From contig NZ_BMYZ01000001.1 in assembly GCF_014652535.1 (NCBI RefSeq), forward strand, positions 868,001-932,000: a stretch of 64,000 nucleotides of DNA. The letters run 5' to 3'. How positions within the stretch are numbered: position 1 is the first letter of the stretch; each line of letters opens with the position of its first letter. A program made the translations under genes and the position numbers. The stretch is from Cellvibrio zantedeschiae. GTDB taxonomy: Bacteria > Pseudomonadota > Gammaproteobacteria > Pseudomonadales > Cellvibrionaceae. Positions 28,275 through 38,723 of the stretch are shown here, one piece after another. The notes beneath the pieces are model-generated. The model had not been told where the DNA came from and did not search any database. It saw nothing but the letters and a program-made list of their open reading frames with translations.

Positions 28275-28841
28275 TTGGTTCTGAAACGGGTCATTCTGGG
28301 CTGCATATTAGGACTTTGGTCTTGGTCAGTTGCTGGAGGAGCTTCCAATGAGGCATCCCTTCGGGTGGCTTTCGTCTATAAATTCATGAAGTTTATTGAG
28401 TGGCCGGATCAAACCTCCAATCCCTCCTTACGTCTTTGCGCCCTGGGTGCTACGGGCGATGCCAGAGAAGCTCTCAAACCTCTCAACGGTCAACAACTAT
28501 CAACCCAGGTGGTTGATGGCAAACCTGTGGTCAAGCAAGTCATTGAACTTGTTTACTTCGACGATCCCACTACCGCATTACAGCAGCTTAAAAGCTGCCA
28601 GATGATTTATCGCCCTGCCTTCGGAACCCCTATAGCAGTGCCTTCACCTTTGCCCGCAGGCGTGCTTCTGGTGGCAGATGATCCACACCCTTCGGAAGCG
28701 AACGTAGCTATAGCTCTTATCCGCAACCACGAAGGTCGCATCGAGTTTTCCATTTCCCTGACCGCAGCAAACCAGGCGGGAGTCAGTATTAGCAGCCAGC
28801 TATTGAAATTGGCCAAAAATAGTCGCGGAGGCCGAGAATAA
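28275..28841 (+). CDS. YfiR-family (DUF4154) periplasmic protein
   Basis: 188 residues. The frame starts at a TTG at 28275, with AGGAG only three bases upstream; the CTG at 28281 would be better spaced, so the exact start is uncertain. Signal peptide through SVAGGAS. The body matches YfiR/DUF4154: VAFVYKFMKFIEWP, LRLCALG, KSCQMIY, and the end pattern RIEFSISLTAANQAGVSISSQLLKLA. In Pseudomonas aeruginosa YfiR is a periplasmic inhibitor of the cyclase YfiN. The next gene overlaps by one base and encodes a hybrid kinase, so YfiR here probably regulates that kinase. Confidence 0.88.
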   Translation: MVLKRVILGCILGLWSWSVAGGASNEASLRVAFVYKFMKFIEWPDQTSNPSLRLCALGATGDAREALKPLNGQQLSTQVVDGKPVVKQVIELVYFDDPTTALQQLKSCQMIYRPAFGTPIAVPSPLPAGVLLVADDPHPSEANVAIALIRNHEGRIEFSISLTAANQAGVSISSQLLKLAKNSRGGRE

Positions 28842-31531
28842 TGGTCAGGCATGCAACCCTTACACGCAAAATTAGTCAGCTCACTATGTTTGTATCAGCC
28901 ATGGCGGTGCTGATTGCTGGCATGGTGGGTGTTTGGCAGCAATATGCATCTGTTAATAAACAAATAGATACACAGCTGACGATTTTGGCCCAGGCGACGG
29001 CGTTTAACCTGGCTTCACCCAGTATGTTTAATAATGATAAAGAAGCGACTGACGCGCTCAACGTGTTGCAAGTTGACCCGGAAGTTGTCTCCGCCCGTTT
29101 GATTTTGCCGAACCAGCAAGTTCTGGCTGAGTACTATCGCAAGGGAGCCATCGTACAAAATATTGATAAGCAAATTTCTGTTGATGTGCGTTGGAAAGAT
29201 GAAGTGGTTGGAAAACTTTTTTTGGATGTGGATTTGTCGGCGCCGCGCGTACAGTTTTATCGCCAAATAGGGTTGGCATTGCTAACGGCTTTAATTGCAT
29301 TGGCCATTGCCGGTTTATTTGCAAATCGGTTTACGCGAATTCTTATGCGGCCCTTACGCCAGCTGAGTGAATTGGCGCAATCCGTTGGCGAAAAAGGCGA
29401 TTACAGCATGCGTGCAGAAAACACCGAAACACGCGATGAAGTTGGCCTGCTTACACGCCGCTTTAATGGCATGTTGGACCGCATAGAAACCCAAGATAGC
29501 GAGCTGCGCAAGCAGCAAGAAATGTTAGAACACAGAGTGGAAGAGCGCACGCTGCAATTGCGTCAGGAAACTCAACGCGCAGAAGCAGCGAGTCGTGCAA
29601 AAAGTGAATTTTTAGCGGTGATGAGCCACGAGATTCGCACACCACTCAATGGCATTTTGGGCATGACCAATATGCTAATCGATAGCCCGCTCGACGCAAA
29701 ACAAAAACGTTTTGCACGCGTAGCGCGAAGTTCGGGCGAGGATTTGCTAGCAATTATTAATGACATTCTGGATTTTTCCAAAATTGAAGCAGGACGTTTG
29801 GATTTAGAGCCGCGCCCATTCCACTTAAATAGTTTGTTGGAAGATCTTGCTGAACGTTACGCACCTATCGCGCAAGGTAAAGGCTTGGAGTTGTTGTGTA
29901 ACACGCCCATTCCACCACTTTCAGTTGAAGGCGATTCAGCGCGTCTTGCGCAAGTGCTCACCAATTTACTCAGCAACGCCATTAAATTTACCGCACACGG
30001 TGAAGTTATGCTCGCTGTTGATCGACTGGAAGAAACGCACGATCAAGTGACTTTGCATTTCTCTGTAAGAGATACAGGCATAGGTATCACAGAAGAGCAG
30101 CAAGCAAAATTATTTACGGCCTTTACCCAAGCCGACACCTCTATGACTCGCAAATACGGCGGCACAGGTTTAGGGCTCGCCATTTCACAGCGTCTCATTA
30201 AATTAATGGACAGCGAAATTTTAATTGAAAGTGAATTTGGAAAAGGCTCTCACTTTCATTTCTCACTTGTGTTGCCGAAAGTGAGCGATTTGCGCAGTTA
30301 TAAATTAGTCCAGGGTTTTGAAAAGTTGCGCATCTTGGTAGTTGACGACAATCAAACCAATCGTGAAATTTTAGAATATTGGCTCAACTCATGGGGCGCA
30401 AAACCGGTGATGGCTGAATCAGGGCCACAAGCGCTTGCGCTCTTACAAGAGGCAGCAGATGCGAATCGGCCATTTGAGTTGTTATTAACAGATTGGATGA
30501 TGCCAGATATGGATGGTGGCGAATTAATTGCTGCTATCTCTGAAGATAAACGCTTGAGCGGTTTATCAACGGTGGTATTAAGTTCAGCGGGCATGGCTGC
30601 CAGCCCGGAGCTCGCGCGAAAAGTCGTTTACTTGTTAAAACCTGTGCGGCAATCAGAATTGCACAATCTTATCGCCAGCGTGCTCATTGGTGATCACCTA
30701 AAAAATAATCTCAGTGATGCGCCTGCACTTACAGCTGAAGCGGCGATAGGTGAAAACTGGCTGCCCAAACTCAACGGCAGAATTTTGCTTACAGAAGATA
30801 ATCTTGTTAACCAGGAAGTTGCTATGGCCATGCTGCAACGCTTGGGGTTGAGCGCAAAAATCGCCAGCAACGGTTTGGATGCGGTTAAATCTCTTGAACA
30901 AGAATCTTTTGATTTAGTCTTGATGGATTGTCACATGCCGATTATGGATGGCTTTGAGTCCACGCAAAAAATTCGCGAGCGCGAAATGAGTTTGTCTTTA
31001 CCAAAAATGCCGATCATTGCATTAACCGCCAATGCAATATTAGGTGATAGAGAAAATTGTATCGCTAAGGGCATGGATGATTATTTAAGTAAACCCTTCA
31101 CAATCGAGCAGCTGCATAAAATATTGGCGCAGTGGTTACCCAAGCGGGAACAGGACGAGGAATCTGCCCATGCAAAACCGCTGGCCGCTGAAATTGATAG
31201 AAAAGTGCTTGCGCAATTGAAAAGCTTGAAGCCCGGGCTTTTGACGCGCGTCATTGATCTTTATTTAGAATCCAGCCCCAAATTATTATTGGATATGGAT
31301 CAAGCGCTGACGCAACAAGATACGACCAACCTTTATAAAATTGCGCACAGCTTAAAAAATAGTTCGGCAAATTTGGGTATTACTAATTTGACCAATTTAT
31401 GTCGCGAACTGGAGGTTAATGGCCGTGAAGGAAATTTGAGTGTTGCTACGTCTTTGGTCGCAGACATCAAACGTCTTTATGCTGCCGCTGAAACAGCGCT
31501 TCTTACTATTAAAACCGAGGAGGCGGTGTGA
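28841..31531 (+). CDS. Hybrid sensor histidine kinase (periplasmic sensor-HAMP-HisKA-ATPase-REC-REC-HPt)
   Basis: 896 residues. Membrane segment 14-33, a periplasmic region of about 105 residues like the CHASE8 domain of YfiN, and a second membrane segment about 143-162. HAMP follows (165-218), a coiled coil, then HisKA with His263 in MSHEIRTPLNG and an ATPase domain with GGTGLGLAIS. Two receivers come next (LLLTDWMMPDMDG and DLVLMDCHMPIMDG hold the phospho-aspartates) and a C-terminal HPt domain with AHSLKNSSANLG. All catalytic residues appear present, so a complete phosphorelay lies in one chain. It overlaps YfiR by 1 bp and the next gene by 4 bp. Its output partner is probably that next gene. 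Confidence 0.95.
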   Translation: MVRHATLTRKISQLTMFVSAMAVLIAGMVGVWQQYASVNKQIDTQLTILAQATAFNLASPSMFNNDKEATDALNVLQVDPEVVSARLILPNQQVLAEYYRKGAIVQNIDKQISVDVRWKDEVVGKLFLDVDLSAPRVQFYRQIGLALLTALIALAIAGLFANRFTRILMRPLRQLSELAQSVGEKGDYSMRAENTETRDEVGLLTRRFNGMLDRIETQDSELRKQQEMLEHRVEERTLQLRQETQRAEAASRAKSEFLAVMSHEIRTPLNGILGMTNMLIDSPLDAKQKRFARVARSSGEDLLAIINDILDFSKIEAGRLDLEPRPFHLNSLLEDLAERYAPIAQGKGLELLCNTPIPPLSVEGDSARLAQVLTNLLSNAIKFTAHGEVMLAVDRLEETHDQVTLHFSVRDTGIGITEEQQAKLFTAFTQADTSMTRKYGGTGLGLAISQRLIKLMDSEILIESEFGKGSHFHFSLVLPKVSDLRSYKLVQGFEKLRILVVDDNQTNREILEYWLNSWGAKPVMAESGPQALALLQEAADANRPFELLLTDWMMPDMDGGELIAAISEDKRLSGLSTVVLSSAGMAASPELARKVVYLLKPVRQSELHNLIASVLIGDHLKNNLSDAPALTAEAAIGENWLPKLNGRILLTEDNLVNQEVAMAMLQRLGLSAKIASNGLDAVKSLEQESFDLVLMDCHMPIMDGFESTQKIREREMSLSLPKMPIIALTANAILGDRENCIAKGMDDYLSKPFTIEQLHKILAQWLPKREQDEESAHAKPLAAEIDRKVLAQLKSLKPGLLTRVIDLYLESSPKLLLDMDQALTQQDTTNLYKIAHSLKNSSANLGITNLTNLCRELEVNGREGNLSVATSLVADIKRLYAAAETALLTIKTEEAV

Positions 31532-33978
31532 ATAGATTGAACGCTAAGCCCACAGTTTTAGTTGTGGACGATGACGAAGCTGCACGTCTGATGATGGCCG
31601 CTACGCTGGAACAAGCAGATTTCAGTGTGGTGACAGCAGCGGATTGTGCAGAGGCGAGACAGGTTTTTGAACAAAACCACGTAGATATTATTTTATTAGA
31701 TGTGCTTTTGCCTGATGGCGATGGTTTTACGTTGTGCGCAGAGTTTTTAAAACATCCGCGTGGGCGCGATTTGCCTATCGCCATGGTAACGGGGCTGGAC
31801 GATGTTGAATCTATTGCCCTGGGTTACCAGAGTGGCGCTACAGATTTCATTACCAAGCCGGTGAGTTGGGGCACACTGCCTTATCGCATCCAATATATTT
31901 TGCGTGCAAGCAATGCTTTTTTAGACTTGAGCTTAAGTGAAAGTAAAACTCGCGCTTTGTTATCTGCCATTCCCGATATCATTATGCGTGTTCAGCGCGA
32001 TGGAAAAGTTCTGGACATGCAAGTCGGTTCCTATGTGTACGACATGGGCGAGTGGCTTACTCATGAAACTGGTGACTTGTTTGGATATTTACCCAAAGGA
32101 ATTTTCAATTCAGTAGAAGCTGTTATCGACAGCGCATTTGCAAATAATGAAATGCAGTTGATTGAATTCCAATGGTCGCAAGATCCCTCGCGTATACGCT
32201 ACTGGGAAGCCCGGGTGTTACCGCGCGGAAGCAATGAAGTGCTCATGGTCGTGCGCGAAATCACCAATCGCAAAAAGCAGGACAATCAATTGCGGCTCTG
32301 GGCAAAAGTATTTGAAGGCTCCAATGAAGCCATCATGATTACTGATGCGGACTTGCATATTATTTCTGTGAATCGCGCTTACGAAAATATTATGGGCTTT
32401 ACCGAAGCAGAAGTTCTTGGGGTGGATACCATAGCAGAGGGCGCGCGTTTACATACGCATAGTTTCTTTAGAAATTTGGTCAGCATTTTACGTGAACAGG
32501 GTTACTGGCAGGGCGAGTTATTTAATCAGCGTAAAAATGGCGAAACCTTTCCGTCCTGGTATTCCATTAGTCTTGTTTCAAATGCGCAGGGAAAACCTGA
32601 AAATTACATTGCTATTTTTAACGATATTACGGAATTTAAAAATTCCCGCGCACAAATTGAGTTTCTGGCTCATCACGACAATCTAACCGGCCTTCCCAAT
32701 CGTGTGTTATTGAATGACCGTTTGGATATGGCGATTAATACTGCAAAACGTCTGGATGAAAAAGTGGGCGTGCTGTTTATTGATCTCGATCGTTTTAAAA
32801 ATGTCAACGATTCACTCGGGCACACGGTTGGCGATCAATTATTAAAAGAAGCAGCCAAGCGTTTAAGCTCAACTATTCGCACCGGCGACACAGTATCGCG
32901 TTTGGGTGGTGATGAATTCGTCGTACTTTTTCCCAAGATAAAAGATGAAACAAGTCTTGCTGATCTCACGATTAAACTGCGGGATGTTTTGCAGCATCCT
33001 TACAATCTTGGCGATATTAGTTTGCACATAACACCCAGTATCGGCATTGCTGTTTATCCCGATGACGGTGAAAACGTTAATAGCCTTATAAAAAATGCGG
33101 ATGCGGCAATGTATCTTGCAAAAGAAAAAGGCCGTAATAATTATCAGTTTTATACACCGCTTTTAAATGCGCGGACGCTTGATAGATTAAAACTTGAAAG
33201 CGATTTGCGCCTGGCCTTGGAACATGGCGGCTTTGAAGTTCATTACCAGCCACAACTTATTTCCAAAACAGGGAGTTTGTGGGGGGCGGAAGCTTTAGTA
33301 CGTTGGCGCCATCCAGAACGCGGATTAATTTCTCCGGTTGATTTTATTCCGCTAGCAGAAGAAACAGGCTTAATTATTCCCCTTGGCGATTGGGTTTTTG
33401 CGCAAGCGGCGCGGCAAGTCACTGCGTGGCGCAAGCAGGGAATGCCCAACCTGGTTGTAGCGGTCAATATTTCAGTGGTGCAATTTCGCAAAGACGATTT
33501 TATACAGCGTATTGAGGCAATTTTAAAGGAAGAGGGCGCTGTATCGTCTTCGATTGAATTGGAATTGACAGAAAGTATTTTGATGCACGATATGGAATCG
33601 TCAATTCAGACGTTGAATTATTTGCGCGGTCAAGGTTTCCGCATTGCTATCGACGATTTTGGTACGGGCTATTCAAGTTTGAATTATCTGCGTCGGTTAC
33701 CTGTAAACGTTTTAAAAATTGACCAATCATTTGTGCGTGAAATGTTAGTTGAACAGGCATCGCTCGCAATTGTGGAGTCCATTATTTCGCTGGCGCATTC
33801 GCTAGGCAAAGAAACTATTGCTGAAGGTGTGGAGACAAAAGCTGAGCTTGATGTTTTAACTGATCGCGGTTGCCGCTTGATGCAAGGTTATTACTTTTCA
33901 AAACCTTTACCCGCGCCCCAGTTTGAAGCCTGGGTTAAGGCGCGTGAGAATCATAGCCTGGCTATGCAGCGCTATTGA
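31528..33978 (+). CDS. REC-PAS-PAS-GGDEF-EAL c-di-GMP regulatory protein
   Basis: 816 residues, starting at a GTG that overlaps the kinase stop codon (GTGTGA). Receiver domain 8-125 with phospho-acceptor Asp58. PAS-like regions lie at about 140-250 and 258-375. The GGDEF domain has an intact GGDEF at 460-464, with RTGD (451-454) as a canonical RxxD inhibitory site. The EAL domain has EAL at 588-590, then VAVNIS, ELTES, IDDFGTGYSSL, KIDQSF, IAEGVE and QGYYFSKP. Both halves therefore look catalytically competent, so the protein may switch between making and destroying c-di-GMP on phosphorylation by the preceding kinase. Confidence 0.95.
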   Translation: MNRLNAKPTVLVVDDDEAARLMMAATLEQADFSVVTAADCAEARQVFEQNHVDIILLDVLLPDGDGFTLCAEFLKHPRGRDLPIAMVTGLDDVESIALGYQSGATDFITKPVSWGTLPYRIQYILRASNAFLDLSLSESKTRALLSAIPDIIMRVQRDGKVLDMQVGSYVYDMGEWLTHETGDLFGYLPKGIFNSVEAVIDSAFANNEMQLIEFQWSQDPSRIRYWEARVLPRGSNEVLMVVREITNRKKQDNQLRLWAKVFEGSNEAIMITDADLHIISVNRAYENIMGFTEAEVLGVDTIAEGARLHTHSFFRNLVSILREQGYWQGELFNQRKNGETFPSWYSISLVSNAQGKPENYIAIFNDITEFKNSRAQIEFLAHHDNLTGLPNRVLLNDRLDMAINTAKRLDEKVGVLFIDLDRFKNVNDSLGHTVGDQLLKEAAKRLSSTIRTGDTVSRLGGDEFVVLFPKIKDETSLADLTIKLRDVLQHPYNLGDISLHITPSIGIAVYPDDGENVNSLIKNADAAMYLAKEKGRNNYQFYTPLLNARTLDRLKLESDLRLALEHGGFEVHYQPQLISKTGSLWGAEALVRWRHPERGLISPVDFIPLAEETGLIIPLGDWVFAQAARQVTAWRKQGMPNLVVAVNISVVQFRKDDFIQRIEAILKEEGAVSSSIELELTESILMHDMESSIQTLNYLRGQGFRIAIDDFGTGYSSLNYLRRLPVNVLKIDQSFVREMLVEQASLAIVESIISLAHSLGKETIAEGVETKAELDVLTDRGCRLMQGYYFSKPLPAPQFEAWVKARENHSLAMQRY

Positions 33979-34028
33979 ATTAACATCTTTCATCGCTATC
34001 AGGTAACTGGTACATAAACAGGAAAAAT

Positions 34029-36059
34029 ATGCTGAAACTTCGTACGCAAATTCACAAGCTCATACTCGCAGTTTCTGCGAGTTGCGCTTGCGTTTGTGCG
34101 CGGGGAGATGAGGGCAATTATTTAACCATGGAGTTAGACCAGCTTTTGCAAGTTCCTGTTACGGGTTCTACCTTGCGCGATGAATCCTTAAAAACGGTGC
34201 CCGCAGCAGTCACAATTTTTACTCATGATCAATTGGAAAAGCTTGGGCAGGACTATCTTTATGAGTTACTAAACCTGGTGCCGGGTTATCAATCTACCCG
34301 CGCAGCTGACCATGGGGCTAATTACACATTCAGCTCTCGCGGACGCCGTAATAGCGCACAAGCCCGTGAAATTTTGGTGGTCATGGATGGTCGCATTTTG
34401 GCAAATCCACGCACAGGATCGGTAGATGTATCCTTACCGCTAATTCCGCTTGAGCAAATTGAACGAATTGAAATTATTCGCGGCCCTGGTTCTGCTATTT
34501 ACGGTTCAAGTGCATTTACCGGTGTAATCAATATAGTGACTCGAAAAGGGCAAAATGCTGTCAAAGTTGAAGTCGGTAACGATCAGCGCAAAGGTGTAAG
34601 CCTTATGCTATCCAAGCCAGTAAATGACTGGACGACTAATCTCTTTGCGCGTGCTTATGAAGACTCTGGTCAAATTTATAATGTGCCGGATTCGTTCACT
34701 AGGCAGCCAACCACAATTGAAGACCCACGCAAAACTTTTGATTTGGATCTTGCGTTAGGCAAAGATGAAACTCAGTTACGTGTGGCATACCACCGTTTCA
34801 CTGCAGACGATTTTTATTCACTTGAAAATAATCAAAGTAATTTTAACGGCATAACCGTATGGTTAAAACAAATTAGTCTTGAACAAGGCATTCATTTTGT
34901 TGATGGCGTTACCACACAGATTTATGCAGGTTATTTGGCCAACTCCCAATCATTTAACGTGGCCACAATGGGTGCTGGTAGTTTGGCCGCAATCAGTAAC
35001 CCTTCCAGCGACGCTCCGCTTTTGACACAAGCAACGCTCGCGGGTGAGAGCTATAACTTGCGGCTTACCAATACTTGGGACATAGGAAAAAATGCTGATG
35101 CTTTGCTGGGCGTTGAATGGAAGCATGAAGCAGAAATTGATGCTTACGTGCATGACAATTTTGATTCGGGCCAGTTAGCGCAGAAGCAATTCCCCATAAA
35201 TTATTACGGCAACTTTGATCATGTTACCCAGATTGGTACGGAAGAATCATACAATGTTGTTGGTATTTATGGTCAATATCATCGCACCTTTGGAGAGAAC
35301 ACAAATTTAACCTTGGGTGCGCGTTACGATGATTATGATAATTTAGGTGGCCATGTTAGCCCAAGGTTTGGATTGGTTCATCAGCTCTCTAAATCACAAA
35401 CGATCAAGTTGCTTTACGGTGAAGCTTATCGTGCGCCGTCTTTGGGTGAAACTGGCATTCTTAATAATTCAGTTGTGGTTGGAAATCCCGATCTTGATTT
35501 TGAAATGGTAAAGGCCTGGGATTTAGTTTGGATGGGAACCTGGGGTAATGCCATCATGAGTGTGGCTGGGTTCCGCAATAATTACAAAGATGCAATTGTT
35601 GCCGGGCTCAAAGGTGCCGTGCGTACTTTTGTAAATGCGGGCAACGAATCCAGCAGCGGAATTACTCTTGGCGCAAAATATTTTATAACGCTCGATTGGT
35701 CTGTGCGTGCAACTTATACGGATTTTTTAACCTTGCCTCCAACTGCTTTCCGTGAGGCAAGCCAGTTGGCGTCGGTAGAATCTAATTACGCTTACGGCGC
35801 CTGGAATTGGAATTTACTGACATATCACCGAAGTGCTCGTTATACTCTGGGTCCAAACAATAGTAGAAATCAGTTAGATGATTATTGGGTATTCAATTCG
35901 AAATTACGCTACAAATTTAAAGCCGGCTATAGCTTGAGCTTACAAGCTAAAAATCTCACAGATTTGGATTACTTTTCTCCTGCACAAAGTATTCGTTTGC
36001 CACAAGGTGTTCCTAATCGTGGACGTGAGTTGAGCCTTATTTTGGAATCTGCGTTTTAA
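34029..36059 (+). CDS. TonB-dependent outer-membrane receptor
   Basis: 676 residues. Signal peptide to about CARG, then a short TonB-proximal stretch (MELDQLLQVPVTGSTLRDESL). The plug domain spans about 45-165 (VPAAVTIFT, LLNLVPGYQ, RGRRNSAQAREILVVMDG, IERIEIIRGPGSAIYGSSAFTGVINIVT). The 22-strand barrel ends in a terminal phenylalanine (LILESAF), the outer-membrane insertion signal. It is 50 bp after the GGDEF-EAL gene on the same strand and is probably the last gene of that operon. It transports an unknown ligand, and could instead, or also, serve as a sensor for the YfiR-kinase pathway. Confidence 0.93.
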   Translation: MLKLRTQIHKLILAVSASCACVCARGDEGNYLTMELDQLLQVPVTGSTLRDESLKTVPAAVTIFTHDQLEKLGQDYLYELLNLVPGYQSTRAADHGANYTFSSRGRRNSAQAREILVVMDGRILANPRTGSVDVSLPLIPLEQIERIEIIRGPGSAIYGSSAFTGVINIVTRKGQNAVKVEVGNDQRKGVSLMLSKPVNDWTTNLFARAYEDSGQIYNVPDSFTRQPTTIEDPRKTFDLDLALGKDETQLRVAYHRFTADDFYSLENNQSNFNGITVWLKQISLEQGIHFVDGVTTQIYAGYLANSQSFNVATMGAGSLAAISNPSSDAPLLTQATLAGESYNLRLTNTWDIGKNADALLGVEWKHEAEIDAYVHDNFDSGQLAQKQFPINYYGNFDHVTQIGTEESYNVVGIYGQYHRTFGENTNLTLGARYDDYDNLGGHVSPRFGLVHQLSKSQTIKLLYGEAYRAPSLGETGILNNSVVVGNPDLDFEMVKAWDLVWMGTWGNAIMSVAGFRNNYKDAIVAGLKGAVRTFVNAGNESSSGITLGAKYFITLDWSVRATYTDFLTLPPTAFREASQLASVESNYAYGAWNWNLLTYHRSARYTLGPNNSRNQLDDYWVFNSKLRYKFKAGYSLSLQAKNLTDLDYFSPAQSIRLPQGVPNRGRELSLILESAF

Positions 36060-36063
36060 TATA

Positions 36064-36097
36064 AATCAGTAAATCTCCATTCGAAGATTTACTGATT
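36064..36097 (+). terminator. Terminator of the YfiR-TonB receptor operon
   Basis: AATCAGTAAATCT / AGATTTACTGATT 13-bp stem followed by CTTTTTAAT, directly after the receptor gene. Confidence 0.85.
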
Positions 36098-36148
36098 CTT
36101 TTTAATCCATTATCTGATTCGTTCTAATTCCCTATTCATTTCATTAGT

Positions 36149-38572
36149 CTAAGCATCTGCCAACTCTTTCACAGATGCATCTGTTTGGTTCTTATCCACT
36201 TGATCGCGTAATATTTTGGCGGCTTCAACCATACGTACCAAAGCGGCTTCTGTTTCGGGCCAGCGACGGGTTTTCAAGCCGCAATCCGGGTTAACCCACA
36301 AGCGCTCAACAGGAATTTTACGTGTAGCACGTTTCAACAAATTCACCATGTTTTGCACATCTGGAATATTAGGTGAATGAATATCATAAACGCCGGGGCC
36401 TATATCATTCGGGTAATTAAAGCTTTCAAATGCTTGTAGTAATTCCCCATCAGAACGAGAGGTTTCAATTGTTATGACATCTGCATCCAAATCGGCAATT
36501 GCTTTGATAATGTCGTTGAACTCTGAATAGCACATGTGTGTATGAATTTGTGTTTCATTTTTTACACCGCTTGCGCTTATACGAAACGCAAATACCGCCC
36601 AATCCAAATATTCTGCGCGATCTTTATTTCGTAAAGGTAAGCCTTCGCGAATTGCAGGCTCGTCAATTTGAATAACCTTGATGCCGGCTTTTTCTAAATC
36701 TATTACTTCATCGCGCAGGGCTAGCGCAATTTGCAATGCAGTAGTTGCACGCGGTTGATCATCGCGTACAAAGGACCAGAACAACATGGTGATTGGGCCC
36801 GTTAACATTCCTTTAACCGGTTTGTTACTGAGCGACTGGGCATAGCGAGCCCATTCAACAGTAATGGGACCCTGACGCGAGACATCACCATAAATAATGG
36901 GTGGTTTAACACAGCGTGACCCGTAGCTTTGCACCCAACCGTATTGTGTAAACGCGTAGCCGTTCAATTGCTCGCTAAAATACTCCACCATGTCGTTGCG
37001 TTCGGCTTCCCCGTGAACTAACACATCCAAGCCAATTTTTTCCTGCCTCACAATACATGCTGCAATTTCTGAGCGAATTTTTTGTTCATACTCCTGCGCA
37101 TTTATGTCACCTTGTTTAAATTCCTTACGCGTTTGGCGAATAAAATCTGTTTGTGGGAAAGAACCAATTGTTGTCGTAGGAAATAAAGGCAACTTCAAAA
37201 TAGCTTGCTGCTGTTGAATGCGCTGGGCAAAAATGGATTGACGTTGTGCATCTTCGGGCTGAACAGCTTCTAATCGCGCTTGCACTGTTTGGTTGTGGAT
37301 TTTGGGCGACAAAGACCTTGCCAGTACTGCGTTATTGCTCAAGGTTAATTCTTGTTGTGCAGTGATATCAGACGGGTTTATTAATAATTTTTTTAATGTG
37401 GTAACTTCGTGCACTTTTTGTTTTGCAAATGCGAGCCAGCTTTTAATGTCAGCATCCAGTTTGAGTTCACGATTCAAATCTACAGGTGAATGCAATAGCG
37501 AGCAGGACGGTGCAATCCACAAGCGATCACCTAAACGCGTGTGAGCCGTATGCAACAAGTTTAATGATTTCTGTAAATCGTTGCGCCATATATTGCGGCC
37601 ATCAACAATGCCCACTGATAAGATTTTGTGAGCAGCCAATCGATCAACCAATGTTAATACTTGCTCTGGTGCGCGCACTGCATCTATATGCAAGCCTGCA
37701 ACGGGCAGATTTATTGCGGTGGAAAGGTTTTCTCCCAAAGCACCAAAATAGCTGGCGACAAGAATTTTTATTTGTGGGTGTTTAATGGTGTGGTAGACAC
37801 GCTCAAATGCTTGCTGCCATTTTGCGGGCAAATCCAGCACGAGTATGGGTTCATCTATTTGCACCCATTCCGCACCTGTATCTGCTAATGCTTGCAACAG
37901 TTGTTTGTAAGCAGGCAGTAAATTTTCGAGCAAATCGAAGCGATCAAAATTTTCTGATTTTTCTTTACCAAGCCATAGATAACTTAGTGGCCCTAAAATT
38001 ACCGGCTTGACTGAGTAACCCTTGGCAATGGCTTCGGCAGTTTCGTCAATAATTTGCGTCCAGCTGAGTTTGAATTCCTGATTGGGATGAAACTCGGGCA
38101 CCAGATAGTGGTAGTTGGTATCAAACCATTTAGTCATATCTGACGCGCTGCTTGCGGCACCACTCGGCGCACGACCACGGGCGACACGGAAGAGCGTATC
38201 TAAATCTATATCCGCACAAGCCTCAATAGTGGCTTGTGCGTGAGATGTGCTGTGCGCAGCGCAACAACCTTCATGAATGGGGTGGTCACTATTAACCAGA
38301 ATATGGCTCTTGCGATGGCGCAAGGGAATGTTGCCCAAGGTTGCAGACAAGGTAAGCACTTGGTCGTACCAGGCAAAATCTCCGGTGGGGATTAGGTCCA
38401 GGCCGGCGTCAGCCTGTAGTTGCCAATGGCGCAGGCGCAATTCGCGGCCGGTAGCTTCCAGGTCATTTTGGGTGATATCCCCGCGCCAGTAGGCCTCCAA
38501 GGCTTTTTTTAGTTCGCGGTCTGCGCCTATGCGGGGAAACCCGAGGTTGTGGGTAGTGAGAGTTTGGGTCAT
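36149..38572 (-). CDS. metE: Cobalamin-independent methionine synthase
   Basis: The start at 38572 ([16 protein letters not shown], 807 residues) fits the conserved N-terminus; the frame extends upstream to 38638. Two homologous barrel halves. Zinc ligands in the C-terminal half are visible in HTHMCYSEF and NPDCGLKTR, with an acidic ligand between. It methylates homocysteine from 5-methyltetrahydrofolate-triglutamate. The divergent neighbour 151 bp away is MetR, its known activator in enterobacteria. Confidence 0.97.
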   Translation of the reverse strand: MTQTLTTHNLGFPRIGADRELKKALEAYWRGDITQNDLEATGRELRLRHWQLQADAGLDLIPTGDFAWYDQVLTLSATLGNIPLRHRKSHILVNSDHPIHEGCCAAHSTSHAQATIEACADIDLDTLFRVARGRAPSGAASSASDMTKWFDTNYHYLVPEFHPNQEFKLSWTQIIDETAEAIAKGYSVKPVILGPLSYLWLGKEKSENFDRFDLLENLLPAYKQLLQALADTGAEWVQIDEPILVLDLPAKWQQAFERVYHTIKHPQIKILVASYFGALGENLSTAINLPVAGLHIDAVRAPEQVLTLVDRLAAHKILSVGIVDGRNIWRNDLQKSLNLLHTAHTRLGDRLWIAPSCSLLHSPVDLNRELKLDADIKSWLAFAKQKVHEVTTLKKLLINPSDITAQQELTLSNNAVLARSLSPKIHNQTVQARLEAVQPEDAQRQSIFAQRIQQQQAILKLPLFPTTTIGSFPQTDFIRQTRKEFKQGDINAQEYEQKIRSEIAACIVRQEKIGLDVLVHGEAERNDMVEYFSEQLNGYAFTQYGWVQSYGSRCVKPPIIYGDVSRQGPITVEWARYAQSLSNKPVKGMLTGPITMLFWSFVRDDQPRATTALQIALALRDEVIDLEKAGIKVIQIDEPAIREGLPLRNKDRAEYLDWAVFAFRISASGVKNETQIHTHMCYSEFNDIIKAIADLDADVITIETSRSDGELLQAFESFNYPNDIGPGVYDIHSPNIPDVQNMVNLLKRATRKIPVERLWVNPDCGLKTRRWPETEAALVRMVEAAKILRDQVDKNQTDASVKELADA

Positions 38573-38615
38573 TTGAAAAATACCTTTGTATTCCATCGTT
38601 GAGTGAATTCTTAAG

Positions 38616-38687
38616 TGAATCCATTCTTCCTCAAGCATTAATATGAATCAAACTGGTAATTTTCAGTTTAAACATGAATTTTTTTAA
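38616..38687. promoter_or_regulatory. Possible MetR sites between metE and metR
   Basis: The MetR consensus is TGAA-N5-TTCA. Two near matches are present: TGAATCCATTCTT at 38616-38628 and TGAATTTTTTTAA at 38675-38687. Neither is perfect. No SAM riboswitch pattern is recognised in the metE leader. Confidence 0.3.
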
Positions 38688-38723
38688 TGATATGATTTGC
38701 CTAGTTCTTTAAGGAGATCGATC

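Noticed and set aside
38573-38723. Riboswitch in the metE leader
   Set aside because: No SAM or cobalamin riboswitch pattern is recognised, and the divergent MetR explains regulation.
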